Positions 24,734 to 33,040 of a DNA stretch of 64,000 nt are shown here, in pieces; positions within the stretch are counted from its first letter, which is position 1; each line of letters opens with the position of its first letter. Source of the DNA: Acidobacteriota bacterium (GTDB taxonomy: Bacteria > Acidobacteriota > Terriglobia > Terriglobales > Acidobacteriaceae). The position numbers and the translations under genes are program-made. The stretch covers positions 1-64,000 of the forward strand of contig JARLGJ010000038.1 of the NCBI GenBank assembly GCA_031296105.1, given 5' to 3'. The notes beneath the pieces are model-generated. The model searched no databases. It was not told the DNA's origin and saw only the letters and a program-made list of their open reading frames with translations.

Positions 24734-25906
24734 GTGGAACTGTTTCGTGATACTAAGATCGACTTCCTCAGCAAGAAGTGGTATTTCCTCGCCTTCTCGC
24801 TGATCTTCTCTGTTTCCGGCATCCTCAGCATGGCGTTCTGGCACCACATTCCGCTCGGCATCGATTTCCGCGGCGGCACCGTGGTGGACGTCAAGTTCGT
24901 CCAGTCGCCGAACGTGGACGCCATTCGTGGCGAGCTGGACCGCGCCGGCCTGAAGGACTTTACGCTGCAGGCCGATACCCGCTCGGGCAGCAATGAACTG
25001 CTCATCAAGCTGGACATTCAGGAAACCAGCGAGCAGGCCCTCGACAAGGGCAAGGAAATCATCGTCAAGGCCCTGCAAGGCGCTGGCGAGCCGGGTAAGG
25101 CTGATCTGAACAACGTGGGTTACAGCACGTTGCAGGACTACCTGGTCAAAGCCGATCCCCTGCACTTGGGCAGCGATGCGCCGGTGCAGTACGCCAAGAT
25201 CGCGCACGACATCGTAGATTATCGCGACAAGGTGCGTCAGGGCGTACTGGGGTCGGTCGCGGATATCTCCGCCGTGGCGCCGCCGGCCGTGGTCAGCGCC
25301 ATCGGCCAGGACTACTACACCGCGAACTTTGGCGTGCGCAATGTGGACATTGTGGGGCCGCAGGTGGGCGCGCAGTTGCGCCGCCAGGCTATTCTGGCCA
25401 CTCTGTACTCGCTGGCCGGAATGCTGGTTTACCTCTGGTTGCGCTTCGAGCTGATCTACGGCGTGGCCGCCGTGGTGGCCTGCTTCCACGACACTCTGAT
25501 CACCGTGGGCGCCTTCTCGCTGCTGAACACGGAAATTTCGCTGACGGTCATCGCAGCCATCCTTACGCTCGTCGGTTACTCGATGAACGACACCATTGTC
25601 GTCTTCGACCGTATTCGCGAGAACATCAAGCTGCTGCGTAAAGATTCGCTGACCGACATCGTCAACAAGAGCATCAACCAGACGCTGAGCCGGACCGTGC
25701 TGACCTCGGGACTGACGTTCCTGACCGTGCTGGCCTTGTTCGTCTTCGGCGGTGAAGTGCTGCATGGCTTCTCGCTGGCGTTGGTGATTGGCATCATCAT
25801 TGGCACGTATTCTTCGATTTTTGTCGCGGCTCCGATGCTGGTTGCCTACCAGGAATGGCGTGGCAATCAGTCTGCGGCAGTGGCGTCGCGCAAGTCGAAG
25901 GCGTAA
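24734..25906 (+). CDS. secF: Protein translocase subunit SecF
   Basis: 390 residues from a GTG at 24734, with AGAAGG 9-10 bases upstream. The N-terminal helix (about 18-38) leads into the IPLGIDFRGGTVVDV signature, and five helices (about 220-375) hold the SMNDTIVVFDRIREN motif. The periplasmic region is longer than in short SecF versions, with an insertion around residues 100-170. It works as a complex with SecD and YajC. Confidence 0.96.
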   Translation: MELFRDTKIDFLSKKWYFLAFSLIFSVSGILSMAFWHHIPLGIDFRGGTVVDVKFVQSPNVDAIRGELDRAGLKDFTLQADTRSGSNELLIKLDIQETSEQALDKGKEIIVKALQGAGEPGKADLNNVGYSTLQDYLVKADPLHLGSDAPVQYAKIAHDIVDYRDKVRQGVLGSVADISAVAPPAVVSAIGQDYYTANFGVRNVDIVGPQVGAQLRRQAILATLYSLAGMLVYLWLRFELIYGVAAVVACFHDTLITVGAFSLLNTEISLTVIAAILTLVGYSMNDTIVVFDRIRENIKLLRKDSLTDIVNKSINQTLSRTVLTSGLTFLTVLALFVFGGEVLHGFSLALVIGIIIGTYSSIFVAAPMLVAYQEWRGNQSAAVASRKSKA

Positions 25907-26028
25907 GCTGGCGCATAATTCAGGCAGCGGCGGGTTTTCTGGGCGGCCCGCCGTTCGCGTATCGTTCCATTTTGGTATTTCGTTGTATAGCCGTTTTCTC
26001 CCGTTTTTTATGGGTTTCTTCCGGCCTT

Positions 26029-26034
26029 TATACT
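26029..26034 (+). promoter_or_regulatory. Possible -10 element of the tonB promoter
   Basis: TATACT lies in an AT-rich stretch (25965-26070) that is unusual for this GC-rich window, about 90 bp before tonB. The -35 region (TTTTTA-like) is poor. Confidence 0.3.
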
Positions 26035-26125
26035 GTTCCGTGATTTTTGTGTTTTGTAACCACTTTTCGGGAGCAAAAGCATCGCCCCCGGTGTCTAAGA
26101 AAGTAGTAAGACGGAGAACTGGCTT

Positions 26126-26881
26126 ATGTTTGAAGACAGCCTTCTGGAATCGGGCGGCAGGAACTCAAAGCTGAAGCGGCGCGGCCCCTGGGCGACGTTG
26201 CTGTCCTTCGTGCTGCAGATTCTGCTAATCGGTGTCCTCGTGCTGATTCCGCTCATCTACACCGATGCGCTCCCCAAGCAGCAGTTGATGGGGTATCTTG
26301 TAGCTCCCCCGCCTCCGCCGCCTCCGCCCCCGCCGCCGGCCGCTGCACCGGTCGTTAAGGTGGCCAAGGTGGTTTCGGAGATTGATAACAACCAGTTAAA
26401 GGCCCCGACCGCCATTCCGAAAAAGATTCAGATGGTAAAGGAAGATGAAGCGCCCCCCAGCAATGGCGGCGTTCCGGGCGGTGTTGTGGGTGGAATTCCG
26501 GGAGGCAGCTCGGGTGGTGTTGTGGGTGGCGTGCTGGGTGGCATCATCAGCTCGGCTCCCTCGGCAGCTCCCAAGATTGCCACTCCGAAGCGCATTGCGG
26601 TTTCGCAGGGCGTGACCCAGGGTCTGCTGATCCGCAAAGTCAGCCCGACCTATCCGCCGTTGGCGCGGCAGGCGCGCGTGCAGGGTACGGTAATGCTGCA
26701 AGCCGTGATCGGCAAGGACGGATCGATTCTGAACCTCCATGCCGTCAGTGGTCCGCCGCTGTTGATTCCCTCCGCGCTGGATGCCGTGCGCCAGTGGAAG
26801 TACAGGCCGTACTTCCTGAATGGTGAACCGGTGGAGGTTGACACGCAGGTGCAGGTCAACTTCAGTCTGGGTGGCGGTTAA
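26126..26881 (+). CDS. tonB: TonB family energy transducer
   Basis: 251 residues. Cytoplasmic N-terminus, one transmembrane segment (22-45), an 11-proline run (61-71), a glycine/valine-rich stretch (115-145), and a C-terminal TonB domain with SPTYPPLARQARVQGTVML and the helix ALDAVRQWKYRPYFLNGEPVEV. It spans the periplasm and passes ExbB/ExbD proton-motive energy to outer-membrane receptors such as the one at 225-3296. GGAG precedes the ATG. It opens the tonB-exbB-exbD-exbD group. Confidence 0.95.
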   Translation: MFEDSLLESGGRNSKLKRRGPWATLLSFVLQILLIGVLVLIPLIYTDALPKQQLMGYLVAPPPPPPPPPPPAAAPVVKVAKVVSEIDNNQLKAPTAIPKKIQMVKEDEAPPSNGGVPGGVVGGIPGGSSGGVVGGVLGGIISSAPSAAPKIATPKRIAVSQGVTQGLLIRKVSPTYPPLARQARVQGTVMLQAVIGKDGSILNLHAVSGPPLLIPSALDAVRQWKYRPYFLNGEPVEVDTQVQVNFSLGGG

Positions 26882-26907
26882 CCCAGCGCTAGTAAGCTTT
26901 CGCGCCT

Positions 26908-26932
26908 CGTGGAATCCGGCTCGCCGGATTTC
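26908..26932. other. Hairpin between tonB and exbB
   Basis: AATCCGG and CCGGATT flank a CTCG loop at about 26911-26928 in the 167-bp spacer. Only TTCGTGT follows, so it is a weak terminator or an mRNA-processing site. Confidence 0.4.
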
Positions 26933-27048
26933 GTGTGGCCCGGCCCTGTGGTTTCCGCCCGGGGAACGAAATTGACACGTGCCAGCCCCCGGCTGCGCCC
27001 TAACAAGAATCAGAAGTCTGAAAGAGTTCTGAGGAGGAAAATCAACTC

Positions 27049-27801
27049 ATGGTTCTCGCAAACATCGCAACCCTGGTTCTGTGCAACCTGCAGCATGCCG
27101 CCGTACTGCTCCTTCAGGAGCCCGAGGGTGGCATCGGCTGGGATCCGATCTCCCTGTGGAAGCAGATGGGCATCCTGGCCAAGATCGTGGTCGTCATCCT
27201 CTTCCTCATGTCCGGCTGGTCGATTGGCATCATGATCGATCGCGCGTTGGCCTTCTCAGCCGCCCGCAGCCAGTCGCGTGCCTTCGCCCCGGCCGTTGCC
27301 GGCGCGCTGAAGAACGGCAACATTGATGAAGCCATCAAGGTCGCCGACCGCAACAAGAAGAGCCATCTGGCGAAGGTCGTTGTCGCCGGTCTGCAGGAAT
27401 TCAAGACCCAGGCCTCGGAAGTTCCGGGCGAAGAGCTGGAAGCCAGCCGTCGCGCCCTGGAGCGGGCCGAAGCCATTGTGCACGCCGAGTTGAAGCGCGG
27501 CCTGTCGGGTCTGGCCACCATCGGTTCCACTGCCCCGTTCGTCGGTCTGTTTGGTACCGTCGTCGGCATTCTGAACGCCTTCAAGGGCATCTCTAGCGCC
27601 AAGGCCACCGGTCTGGCCGCCGTCGCCGGCGGTATTTCGGAAGCCCTGGTTACCACGGCTATCGGCCTGTTCGTCGCCATCCCGGCTGTCTGGATGTTCA
27701 ACTATTTCACCGGCCGCGTGGAAGCGTTTGACGTGGAAATGGACAACAGCTCCAGCGAACTGATCGACTATTTCCTGAAGCGTCGCAGCGCAAAGAAGTA
27801 A
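27049..27801 (+). CDS. exbB: MotA/TolQ/ExbB proton channel protein
   Basis: 250 residues with three membrane helices: about 40-62, then 158-180 and 195-220 after a large cytoplasmic loop. The family region LATIGSTAPFVGLFGTVVGI and the following GLAAVAGGISEALVTTAIGL are textbook ExbB. GAGGAGG precedes the ATG. It forms the stator-like channel with ExbD and powers TonB. The two exbD genes follow at once. Confidence 0.96.
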   Translation: MVLANIATLVLCNLQHAAVLLLQEPEGGIGWDPISLWKQMGILAKIVVVILFLMSGWSIGIMIDRALAFSAARSQSRAFAPAVAGALKNGNIDEAIKVADRNKKSHLAKVVVAGLQEFKTQASEVPGEELEASRRALERAEAIVHAELKRGLSGLATIGSTAPFVGLFGTVVGILNAFKGISSAKATGLAAVAGGISEALVTTAIGLFVAIPAVWMFNYFTGRVEAFDVEMDNSSSELIDYFLKRRSAKK

Positions 27802-27831
27802 GTCAACGTCAGGCATTGGAGAGGCCTAGCT

Positions 27832-28272
27832 ATGGGAAAAGCTGAAAAGAGAATGGCAGCCGTCAACTCGGACATCAACGTGACGCCGATGGTTGACGTT
27901 ATGCTTGTGCTGCTCATCATCTTCATGGTGATCACGCCGATGCTGCAGAAGGGCGTCAGCGTGAACCTGGCGAAGACTGATAACCCGGTCAAGATGCCTG
28001 AGGCGGACAAGGAAGACTCGCTCATCGTGGCGGTCATGCGCGACGGAAAAGTGTACTTCAATTCCAACGCCGTGGACGCCGCTTCCCTGACCGACAAGGT
28101 AAAAGACAGTTTGGCGAACAAAACTGACAAGCGAATCTTTGTGAAAGCCGATGCCGGCGCCAAGTATGGCACCGTGGTGGACGTGGTGGACGATGTGCGT
28201 GCCGCCGGCGTTGACCAGCTCGGCCTGCTGACCGATCAGCGCAAAGCCGGTTCGCTCGAACAGTCGAAGTAG
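27832..28272 (+). CDS. exbD: Biopolymer transport protein ExbD (first copy)
   Basis: 146 residues: short cytoplasmic N-terminus, one transmembrane helix (about 24-43) starting INVTPMVDVMLVLLIIFMV, with the proton-relay aspartate in PMVDV, then a periplasmic domain. A GGAGAGG site precedes the ATG. It differs from the next gene in its periplasmic part (KADAGAKYGTVVDVVDDVRA), so the two are paralogues rather than exact duplicates. Confidence 0.95.
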   Translation: MGKAEKRMAAVNSDINVTPMVDVMLVLLIIFMVITPMLQKGVSVNLAKTDNPVKMPEADKEDSLIVAVMRDGKVYFNSNAVDAASLTDKVKDSLANKTDKRIFVKADAGAKYGTVVDVVDDVRAAGVDQLGLLTDQRKAGSLEQSK

Positions 28273-28282
28273 GAGAACCACT

Positions 28283-28711
28283 ATGTCAATGGCAGTTGGT
28301 GGTGGACAAGGCGGACCGCAGGCGAACATCAACGTTACGCCCCTCATCGACGTGCTGCTGGTGCTGCTGATCATTTTCATGGTCATCACGCCGCTCACGC
28401 CCAAGGGACTTGACGCTCTTGTGCCGCAGCCGCCCAAGAACCCGCAGCAGCAGACCCCGAACAACGATCGCACGATCGTGGTACAGGTTCTGAAGGGCGG
28501 GTCCATCAAAATCAACCAGGACGATGTGACGTTGGACAAGCTTCAGGGCCGGCTGGAAGACATCTTCAAGCTGCGCGCCGAGAAGGTTGCCTTCGTGAAA
28601 GGTGACGAAGATCTCACCTTTAGCGATGTCGCCCAGGTAATCGACAAGGTCCACGCTTCGGGCGTGGACAAAGTGGGCTTGATTACGGCCAAGATCGAAG
28701 CTGGCCAGTAA
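28283..28711 (+). CDS. exbD: Biopolymer transport protein ExbD (second copy)
   Basis: 142 residues with the same layout: transmembrane helix INVTPLIDVLLVLLIIFMV (about 13-32) holding the conserved Asp, then the periplasmic domain ending FSDVAQVIDKVHASGVDKVGLIT. It starts 10 bp after the first exbD stop with a TAGGAGA site. The linker after the helix is rich in Pro and Gln (PQPPKNPQQQTP). Paired exbD genes are common in this phylum and may form mixed dimers. Confidence 0.95.
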   Translation: MSMAVGGGQGGPQANINVTPLIDVLLVLLIIFMVITPLTPKGLDALVPQPPKNPQQQTPNNDRTIVVQVLKGGSIKINQDDVTLDKLQGRLEDIFKLRAEKVAFVKGDEDLTFSDVAQVIDKVHASGVDKVGLITAKIEAGQ

Positions 28712-28844
28712 TCGGCACGCGGGAACCGGGTGTATCGGGGGCGCCGCACCGAGCGGCGCTCCCGCCTCCTCAACAAACACGATTCACCCGGCACGCGCAT
28801 TTAGCTCCAGCCCGGCCAAGATTGGCAACGGAAGGTGACAACAA

Positions 28845-29663
28845 ATGAACAGAATCGTACGTGTGCTGGCCGGTATCATCCTCGCTGCCGCCGTACTGGC
28901 TACCACCGGCTGCACCAAGCTCCAGGCGCGCGACCAGCTTAACAAGGGTGTCCAGTCCTACAAGAACGCCCGCTACGAAGAGGCCATCGAGCACTTCAAG
29001 AACGCCTGCAACCTCGATCCGACTCTTATCAATGCCCGCATCTATCTCGCTACGGCTTATGCCCAGCAGTATGTTCCCGGCGCCGAAACACCGGACAACA
29101 AGCGCTACGCAGGTCAGGCGATCGATGAGTACAAGAAGGTGCTCGCCGCCGATCCGGCGAACATCAACTCGATCAAAGGCATTGCTTACCTCTTCTTGCA
29201 GGAAAAGCAGTTCGATCAGGCCAAGGATTATTACGTAAAGGCCACCCAGATCGATCCTAACGATCCCGAGTCCTATTACTCAGTTGCCTTTATCGACTGG
29301 ACCGAAGCCTATAAGTACCGTCAGGATGAGCGCAACAAGCTGGGCATGAAGGCCACCGACATGCTCAAGGACAAGAAGGTCTGCGACGACGTTAAGACTC
29401 ACAATTCCGCTCACGTGGAAGAGGGTATCAACCTGCTGAGCAAGGCCCTGCAGCTTCGTCCGGATTATGACGACGCCATGGCCTACCTTAACCTGATGTA
29501 CCGCGAACGCGCCGACTACGAATGCGACAGCCTCGACGCCCGCAACGCCGACATCAAGACGGCCGATGGCTGGGTGGATAAGAACCTGGCAACCAAGAAG
29601 GAAAAGGCTAACAAGCAGGGTCCGGGCGGCATCGTCCTCGACCAGAAAGATCAGGGCAAGTAG
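28845..29663 (+). CDS. TPR-containing lipoprotein
   Basis: 272 residues. Lipoprotein signal with cleavage before Cys23 (VLATTGC), then tetratricopeptide repeats, e.g. ARYEEAIEHFKNACNLDP, AGQAIDEYKKVLAADP, KQFDQAKDYYVKATQIDP and a C-terminal GINLLSKALQLRPDYDDA. Predicted to be anchored in the envelope and to scaffold protein contacts. Its position after tonB-exbB-exbD-exbD suggests a role with that system, but this is only contextual. Confidence 0.87.
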   Translation: MNRIVRVLAGIILAAAVLATTGCTKLQARDQLNKGVQSYKNARYEEAIEHFKNACNLDPTLINARIYLATAYAQQYVPGAETPDNKRYAGQAIDEYKKVLAADPANINSIKGIAYLFLQEKQFDQAKDYYVKATQIDPNDPESYYSVAFIDWTEAYKYRQDERNKLGMKATDMLKDKKVCDDVKTHNSAHVEEGINLLSKALQLRPDYDDAMAYLNLMYRERADYECDSLDARNADIKTADGWVDKNLATKKEKANKQGPGGIVLDQKDQGK

Positions 29664-29688
29664 TTCTTTCCCGCGATCTGTTTCCCGC

Positions 29689-29716
29689 GGCCTCTCCCTA
29701 ACGGAGAGGCCGTTTT
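29689..29716 (+). terminator. Terminator after the TPR lipoprotein gene
   Basis: GGCCTCTCC (29689-29697) and GGAGAGGCC (29703-29711) form a perfect 9-bp stem with a CTAAC loop, then GTTTTC. The rest of the spacer to 29937 contains no clear gene and should hold the next promoter. Confidence 0.9.
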
Positions 29717-29937
29717 CTGTTTGCCGAAGAAATGGCGCACATGAGAACCATTCAGCCCCCCTGCTACAAGGCGGAAATACCCAAGGGTACACACGCTCCG
29801 GGTAACAAACGTAACGTAATGCGGAATAAGTTTCGACTTGTGTCGCAAAACCTGGGCTATGCTACGGCCAGCCTTGAAAGAGACTTCAGCTTTCCGGCGA
29901 GCAGCACTCCAATCCAAAACGTAAAAGGACTTACTCC

Positions 29938-30762
29938 ATGAGTACAGGAAATATCCGTGCAGTAATATTCGCAATCGCACTCGTGGCACTCTCTGCGCTG
30001 CCGGTGTTTGCCGCCGATCCGAGCACGCAGAAGTTGACGCCAAGCAGCCAGAAGCTGGGTGTCAATCAGGACGTGAAGCCCTTTTCAAGCGTTGCAGTCG
30101 GAGTGATTGTTGGCACGCTCGGACCCGGAGTCGAAGTGGCAACGCCGCTCTCCCGCCGCCTGAATTTGCGCGGAGACGCAGGGTTCTTCAATTACAACAC
30201 CAGTGTTTCCGACAGCGGCATCAACTACAACGGCGGACTGAAGCTGCGCAACGGCCGCATCTCGCTCGATTACTTCCCTTGGGCCAAGGGATTCCATATC
30301 AGCCCTGGAGTCTTGATCTACAACCAACTCGATATCAATGCCACGGCTATATTCAGCTCCACCAGCAGCTTCACCCTCAATGACGTGGATTACTACAGCA
30401 GCGTGGACAAGCCGCTGACTGGCGCGGCAACCGTGGAATTCGGCCACAAGGTAGCGCCCGCCCTCACCGTCGGTTGGGGCAACGCAATACCGCGTACGGG
30501 CCGTCACCTGTCGTTTGGCGCGGAAATCGGCGTTGCCTACACGGGGACGCCCAACTTCAATCTCAATGTGACTGGATATGCTTGCAACCAGGCTGGCCAG
30601 GCTTCCAGCAGCGCCTATTGCTACAACGTGGCAGACACAACCAATGCGAATGCCACGGACTTCAATACCAACCTCAACGCACAGAAGAAAAAGATCACGG
30701 ACGATCTCAACTACGTGAAGGCCTACCCGATCCTGAACCTCGCTGTCACGTATCGTTTCTAG
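29938..30762 (+). CDS. Outer-membrane beta-barrel-like exported protein
   Basis: 274 residues. Signal peptide of about 25 residues (AVIFAIALVALSALPVFAAD). The mature part alternates polar and hydrophobic residues in short strands, e.g. SRRLNLRGDAGFFNY and AATVEFGHKVAPALTVGW, and ends in the outer-membrane pattern AVTYRF. This suggests a small beta-barrel, but no family can be named. A loop with two Cys (ACNQAGQASSSAYCY) may form a disulfide. It is followed by a strong terminator. Confidence 0.72.
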   Translation: MSTGNIRAVIFAIALVALSALPVFAADPSTQKLTPSSQKLGVNQDVKPFSSVAVGVIVGTLGPGVEVATPLSRRLNLRGDAGFFNYNTSVSDSGINYNGGLKLRNGRISLDYFPWAKGFHISPGVLIYNQLDINATAIFSSTSSFTLNDVDYYSSVDKPLTGAATVEFGHKVAPALTVGWGNAIPRTGRHLSFGAEIGVAYTGTPNFNLNVTGYACNQAGQASSSAYCYNVADTTNANATDFNTNLNAQKKKITDDLNYVKAYPILNLAVTYRF

Positions 30763-30779
30763 CCACCCACTCTCCCTTG

Positions 30780-30808
30780 GCCCCGCGGCCGCGCCGCGGG
30801 GCATTTTC
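30780..30808 (+). terminator. Terminator after the beta-barrel gene
   Basis: GCCCCGCGGC (30780-30789) pairs perfectly with GCCGCGGGGC (30793-30802) around CGC, then ATTTTCTTT. Confidence 0.92.
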
Positions 30809-30910
30809 TTTCCCCGCCTCTGCTGCATCTATTTGTTTCGCTTCCCGGCGGACTTTGATACTATTCCGCAATTCGACAAAATCTGTCTTTGCAAGAGGGT
30901 GGTACCTTAC

Positions 30911-32470
30911 ATGTTTAAGCGAATTATGGTCGCCAACCGCGGCGAGATCGCGGTGCGTGTGATCCGGGCCTGCCGCGAAATGGGCATTGAATCCGTCGCC
31001 GTATATTCCGATGTGGATCGGCGTGCGTTGCACGTACGCAAGGCCGATTTCGCGGAATATCTCGGACCGGCGCAGGCCTCCGAATCCTATCTCAATATTC
31101 CTAAAATCCTTGAAGCTGCCCGCCGCAGCGGCGCAGAAGCAATTCATCCTGGCTATGGCTTTCTTTCGGAGAATGCCGGCTTTGCCCGGGCCTGCCGGGA
31201 TGCGGGCATCGTCTTTATTGGTCCCTCGCCGGAGTCGATGGAAATGATGGGCTCCAAGACCAAGGCGCGCCAGAACATGAAGAAGGCCGGCATTCCCTTT
31301 GTGCCGGGCACGGAAAGCGGCCTGAAGAGCGCGGAGGAGGCGCTTACGGTCGCGGAGACGATCGGTTATCCCATCATGCTGAAAGCCGCTGCCGGCGGTG
31401 GCGGCAAAGGTATGCGCATGGTCACAAATGCCAAGGATTTGGCCTCCGGATTTGAGGCCGCAAAGAGCGAGGCCCAGCGCTCCTTCGGCGACAGCGAAGT
31501 CTATATCGAGAAGTACATTGAAAACCCCCGCCATGTCGAAATGCAGATCTTCGGCGACACGCATGGCAACGTGATTTACCTGGCCGAGCGCGAGTGCAGC
31601 GTGCAGCGCCGCCATCAAAAAGTCTTGGAAGAAGCGCCCTGTTCGTTTGTCAATCCCGATATGCGCCGCCGCATGGGAGAAGTCGCGGTACGCGTGGGCA
31701 AAGCCGCGAACTACTGCAACGCCGGTACCGTAGAATTCCTGGTCGATGCGCACAAGAACTTCTACTTTCTGGAGATGAACACGCGACTGCAGGTGGAGCA
31801 TCCGGTCACCGAGATGGTAACCGGCATCGATCTGGTGCAACTGCAATTCAAAGTTGCCTCCGGTGAGCCGCTGCCCATCAAGCAGGAAGACATCATCCTG
31901 CGCGGGCACGCCATTGAACTGCGCGTCTATGCCGAAGATCCGGACAACAACTTCTTCCCTTCGCCGGGACGCATCACGCGCCTCATCTCGCCCTCGGGGC
32001 CGGGCATCCGGCGCGACAGCGGTATGTATGAGGGATGGGTGGTTCCGCTCGATTACGATCCTCTGCTCGCCAAGCTCATCGCCTACGGAGAAAATCGCCC
32101 ACAGGTCATCAACCGCCTGCGCCGCGCTCTGGCGGAGTACTTTATCGGCGGCATCAAGACGAATATCTCGCTCTTCCGCCGCATTCTGCTGCATCCGGAA
32201 TTCCAGGAGGGCCGCGTCGATACAGGCTTCCTGGATCGTCTGCTGAAAACTCCCTTGCAGGGCGACGAGCGTACCGCGCGCCGGTTGCCCATTGTTGCCC
32301 TCGCCGCGGCCATCTTCGCGCAGCAGCCGCCTCCGGGAACGCAGCCGGCCCGCAATACCGATGGCCTGCACGCCGGGACCGGTGCGCAGAAGACAGCAAC
32401 CAATGGAGAGAACGGCAAGTCCAAGGCTGGCGGCTGGAAGGCGGCCGCGCGCATGGAGGGAGTCCGATGA
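30911..32470 (+). CDS. Biotin carboxylase subunit of an acyl-CoA/acetyl-CoA carboxylase
   Basis: 519 residues from the ATG at 30911 (MFKRIMVANRGEIAVR). ATP-grasp biotin carboxylase with AAAGGGGKGMR, HVEMQIFGD, ERECSVQRRHQK and EMNTRLQVEHPVTE. The catalytic domain ends near 445. A further 70 residues, the last part low in complexity (PPPGTQPARNTDG...), have no match in the short AccC enzymes. It carboxylates biotin on the partner encoded next, with a four-base ATGA overlap. No carboxyltransferase gene is nearby, so the final substrate is open. Confidence 0.92.
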   Translation: MFKRIMVANRGEIAVRVIRACREMGIESVAVYSDVDRRALHVRKADFAEYLGPAQASESYLNIPKILEAARRSGAEAIHPGYGFLSENAGFARACRDAGIVFIGPSPESMEMMGSKTKARQNMKKAGIPFVPGTESGLKSAEEALTVAETIGYPIMLKAAAGGGGKGMRMVTNAKDLASGFEAAKSEAQRSFGDSEVYIEKYIENPRHVEMQIFGDTHGNVIYLAERECSVQRRHQKVLEEAPCSFVNPDMRRRMGEVAVRVGKAANYCNAGTVEFLVDAHKNFYFLEMNTRLQVEHPVTEMVTGIDLVQLQFKVASGEPLPIKQEDIILRGHAIELRVYAEDPDNNFFPSPGRITRLISPSGPGIRRDSGMYEGWVVPLDYDPLLAKLIAYGENRPQVINRLRRALAEYFIGGIKTNISLFRRILLHPEFQEGRVDTGFLDRLLKTPLQGDERTARRLPIVALAAAIFAQQPPPGTQPARNTDGLHAGTGAQKTATNGENGKSKAGGWKAAARMEGVR

Positions 32471-32967
32471 AATACGAAGTGCTGGTTGATGGACATGTAC
32501 ACCAGATCGACATCGAGCGCGCCGACAAGGGCTATCAGTCCACGGTGGACGGCGAGGCCTTTGCCTTGAACGTGGCCATGACCGCCCGCGACGTGCTCTC
32601 CATCATTCACGACGGACGCCATTACGAGGCCAAGCGCGAATACTCCCTGCTTGGGGAAACGCACATCATCGTGGGTAGCGAACGCTTCATAACCGAGGTA
32701 CGCGACCCGCGCTCGCTGCGCAGCCGCCGTGCCGCCGCCGGGCAGGAAGCCGGCCCCGCCAAGGTCACTGCGCCAATGCCTGGCAAAGTGGTGCGCACAC
32801 TGGTTGCCGTGGGCGATGAAATTGAAGCGGGACAGGGCGTCATCGTTGTGGAAGCCATGAAAATGCAGAACGAAATCAAGTCGCCGAAGAAGGGCAAGGT
32901 GACCAAGATTACGGCCACCGAGTCGGCACTGGTGAATGCCGGAGATTTGCTCCTCATCATCGAGTAG
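32467..32967 (+). CDS. Biotin carboxyl carrier protein (biotinyl domain)
   Basis: 166 residues. The C-terminal 75 residues are a biotinyl domain with the EAMKM motif around the biotin-accepting lysine. The N-terminal 90 (MKYEVLVDGHVHQIDIER...) resemble the region that links carboxylase and carrier domains in fused alpha-subunits. Together with the preceding gene this looks like an alpha-subunit split into two coupled genes. Start and overlap with the carboxylase are unambiguous. Confidence 0.9.
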   Translation: MKYEVLVDGHVHQIDIERADKGYQSTVDGEAFALNVAMTARDVLSIIHDGRHYEAKREYSLLGETHIIVGSERFITEVRDPRSLRSRRAAAGQEAGPAKVTAPMPGKVVRTLVAVGDEIEAGQGVIVVEAMKMQNEIKSPKKGKVTKITATESALVNAGDLLLIIE

Positions 32968-32986
32968 CAGGTAATCAGCTCCAAAC

Positions 32987-33021
32987 GTAAGATGCCCGGC
33001 CAATGCGACCGGGCATCTTAC
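32987..33021. terminator. Bidirectional hairpin terminator
   Basis: Perfect 13-bp stem (GTAAGATGCCCGG, 32987-32999, with 33009-33021) and a 9-nt loop lie between the convergent carrier-protein and SurA-like genes. No long T-run. Confidence 0.75.
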
Positions 33022-33040
33022 TCATAAGCGTGATCGGAGA

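Noticed and set aside
26306-26338. Proline-codon run in tonB as a possible frameshift or assembly artefact
   Set aside because: TonB proteins normally have proline-rich linkers, and the frame continues into a good TonB domain.
30746-32371. A 541-codon minus-strand frame opposite the biotin carboxylase gene
   Set aside because: Antisense to a conserved enzyme, no domain match, composition typical of a shadow frame.
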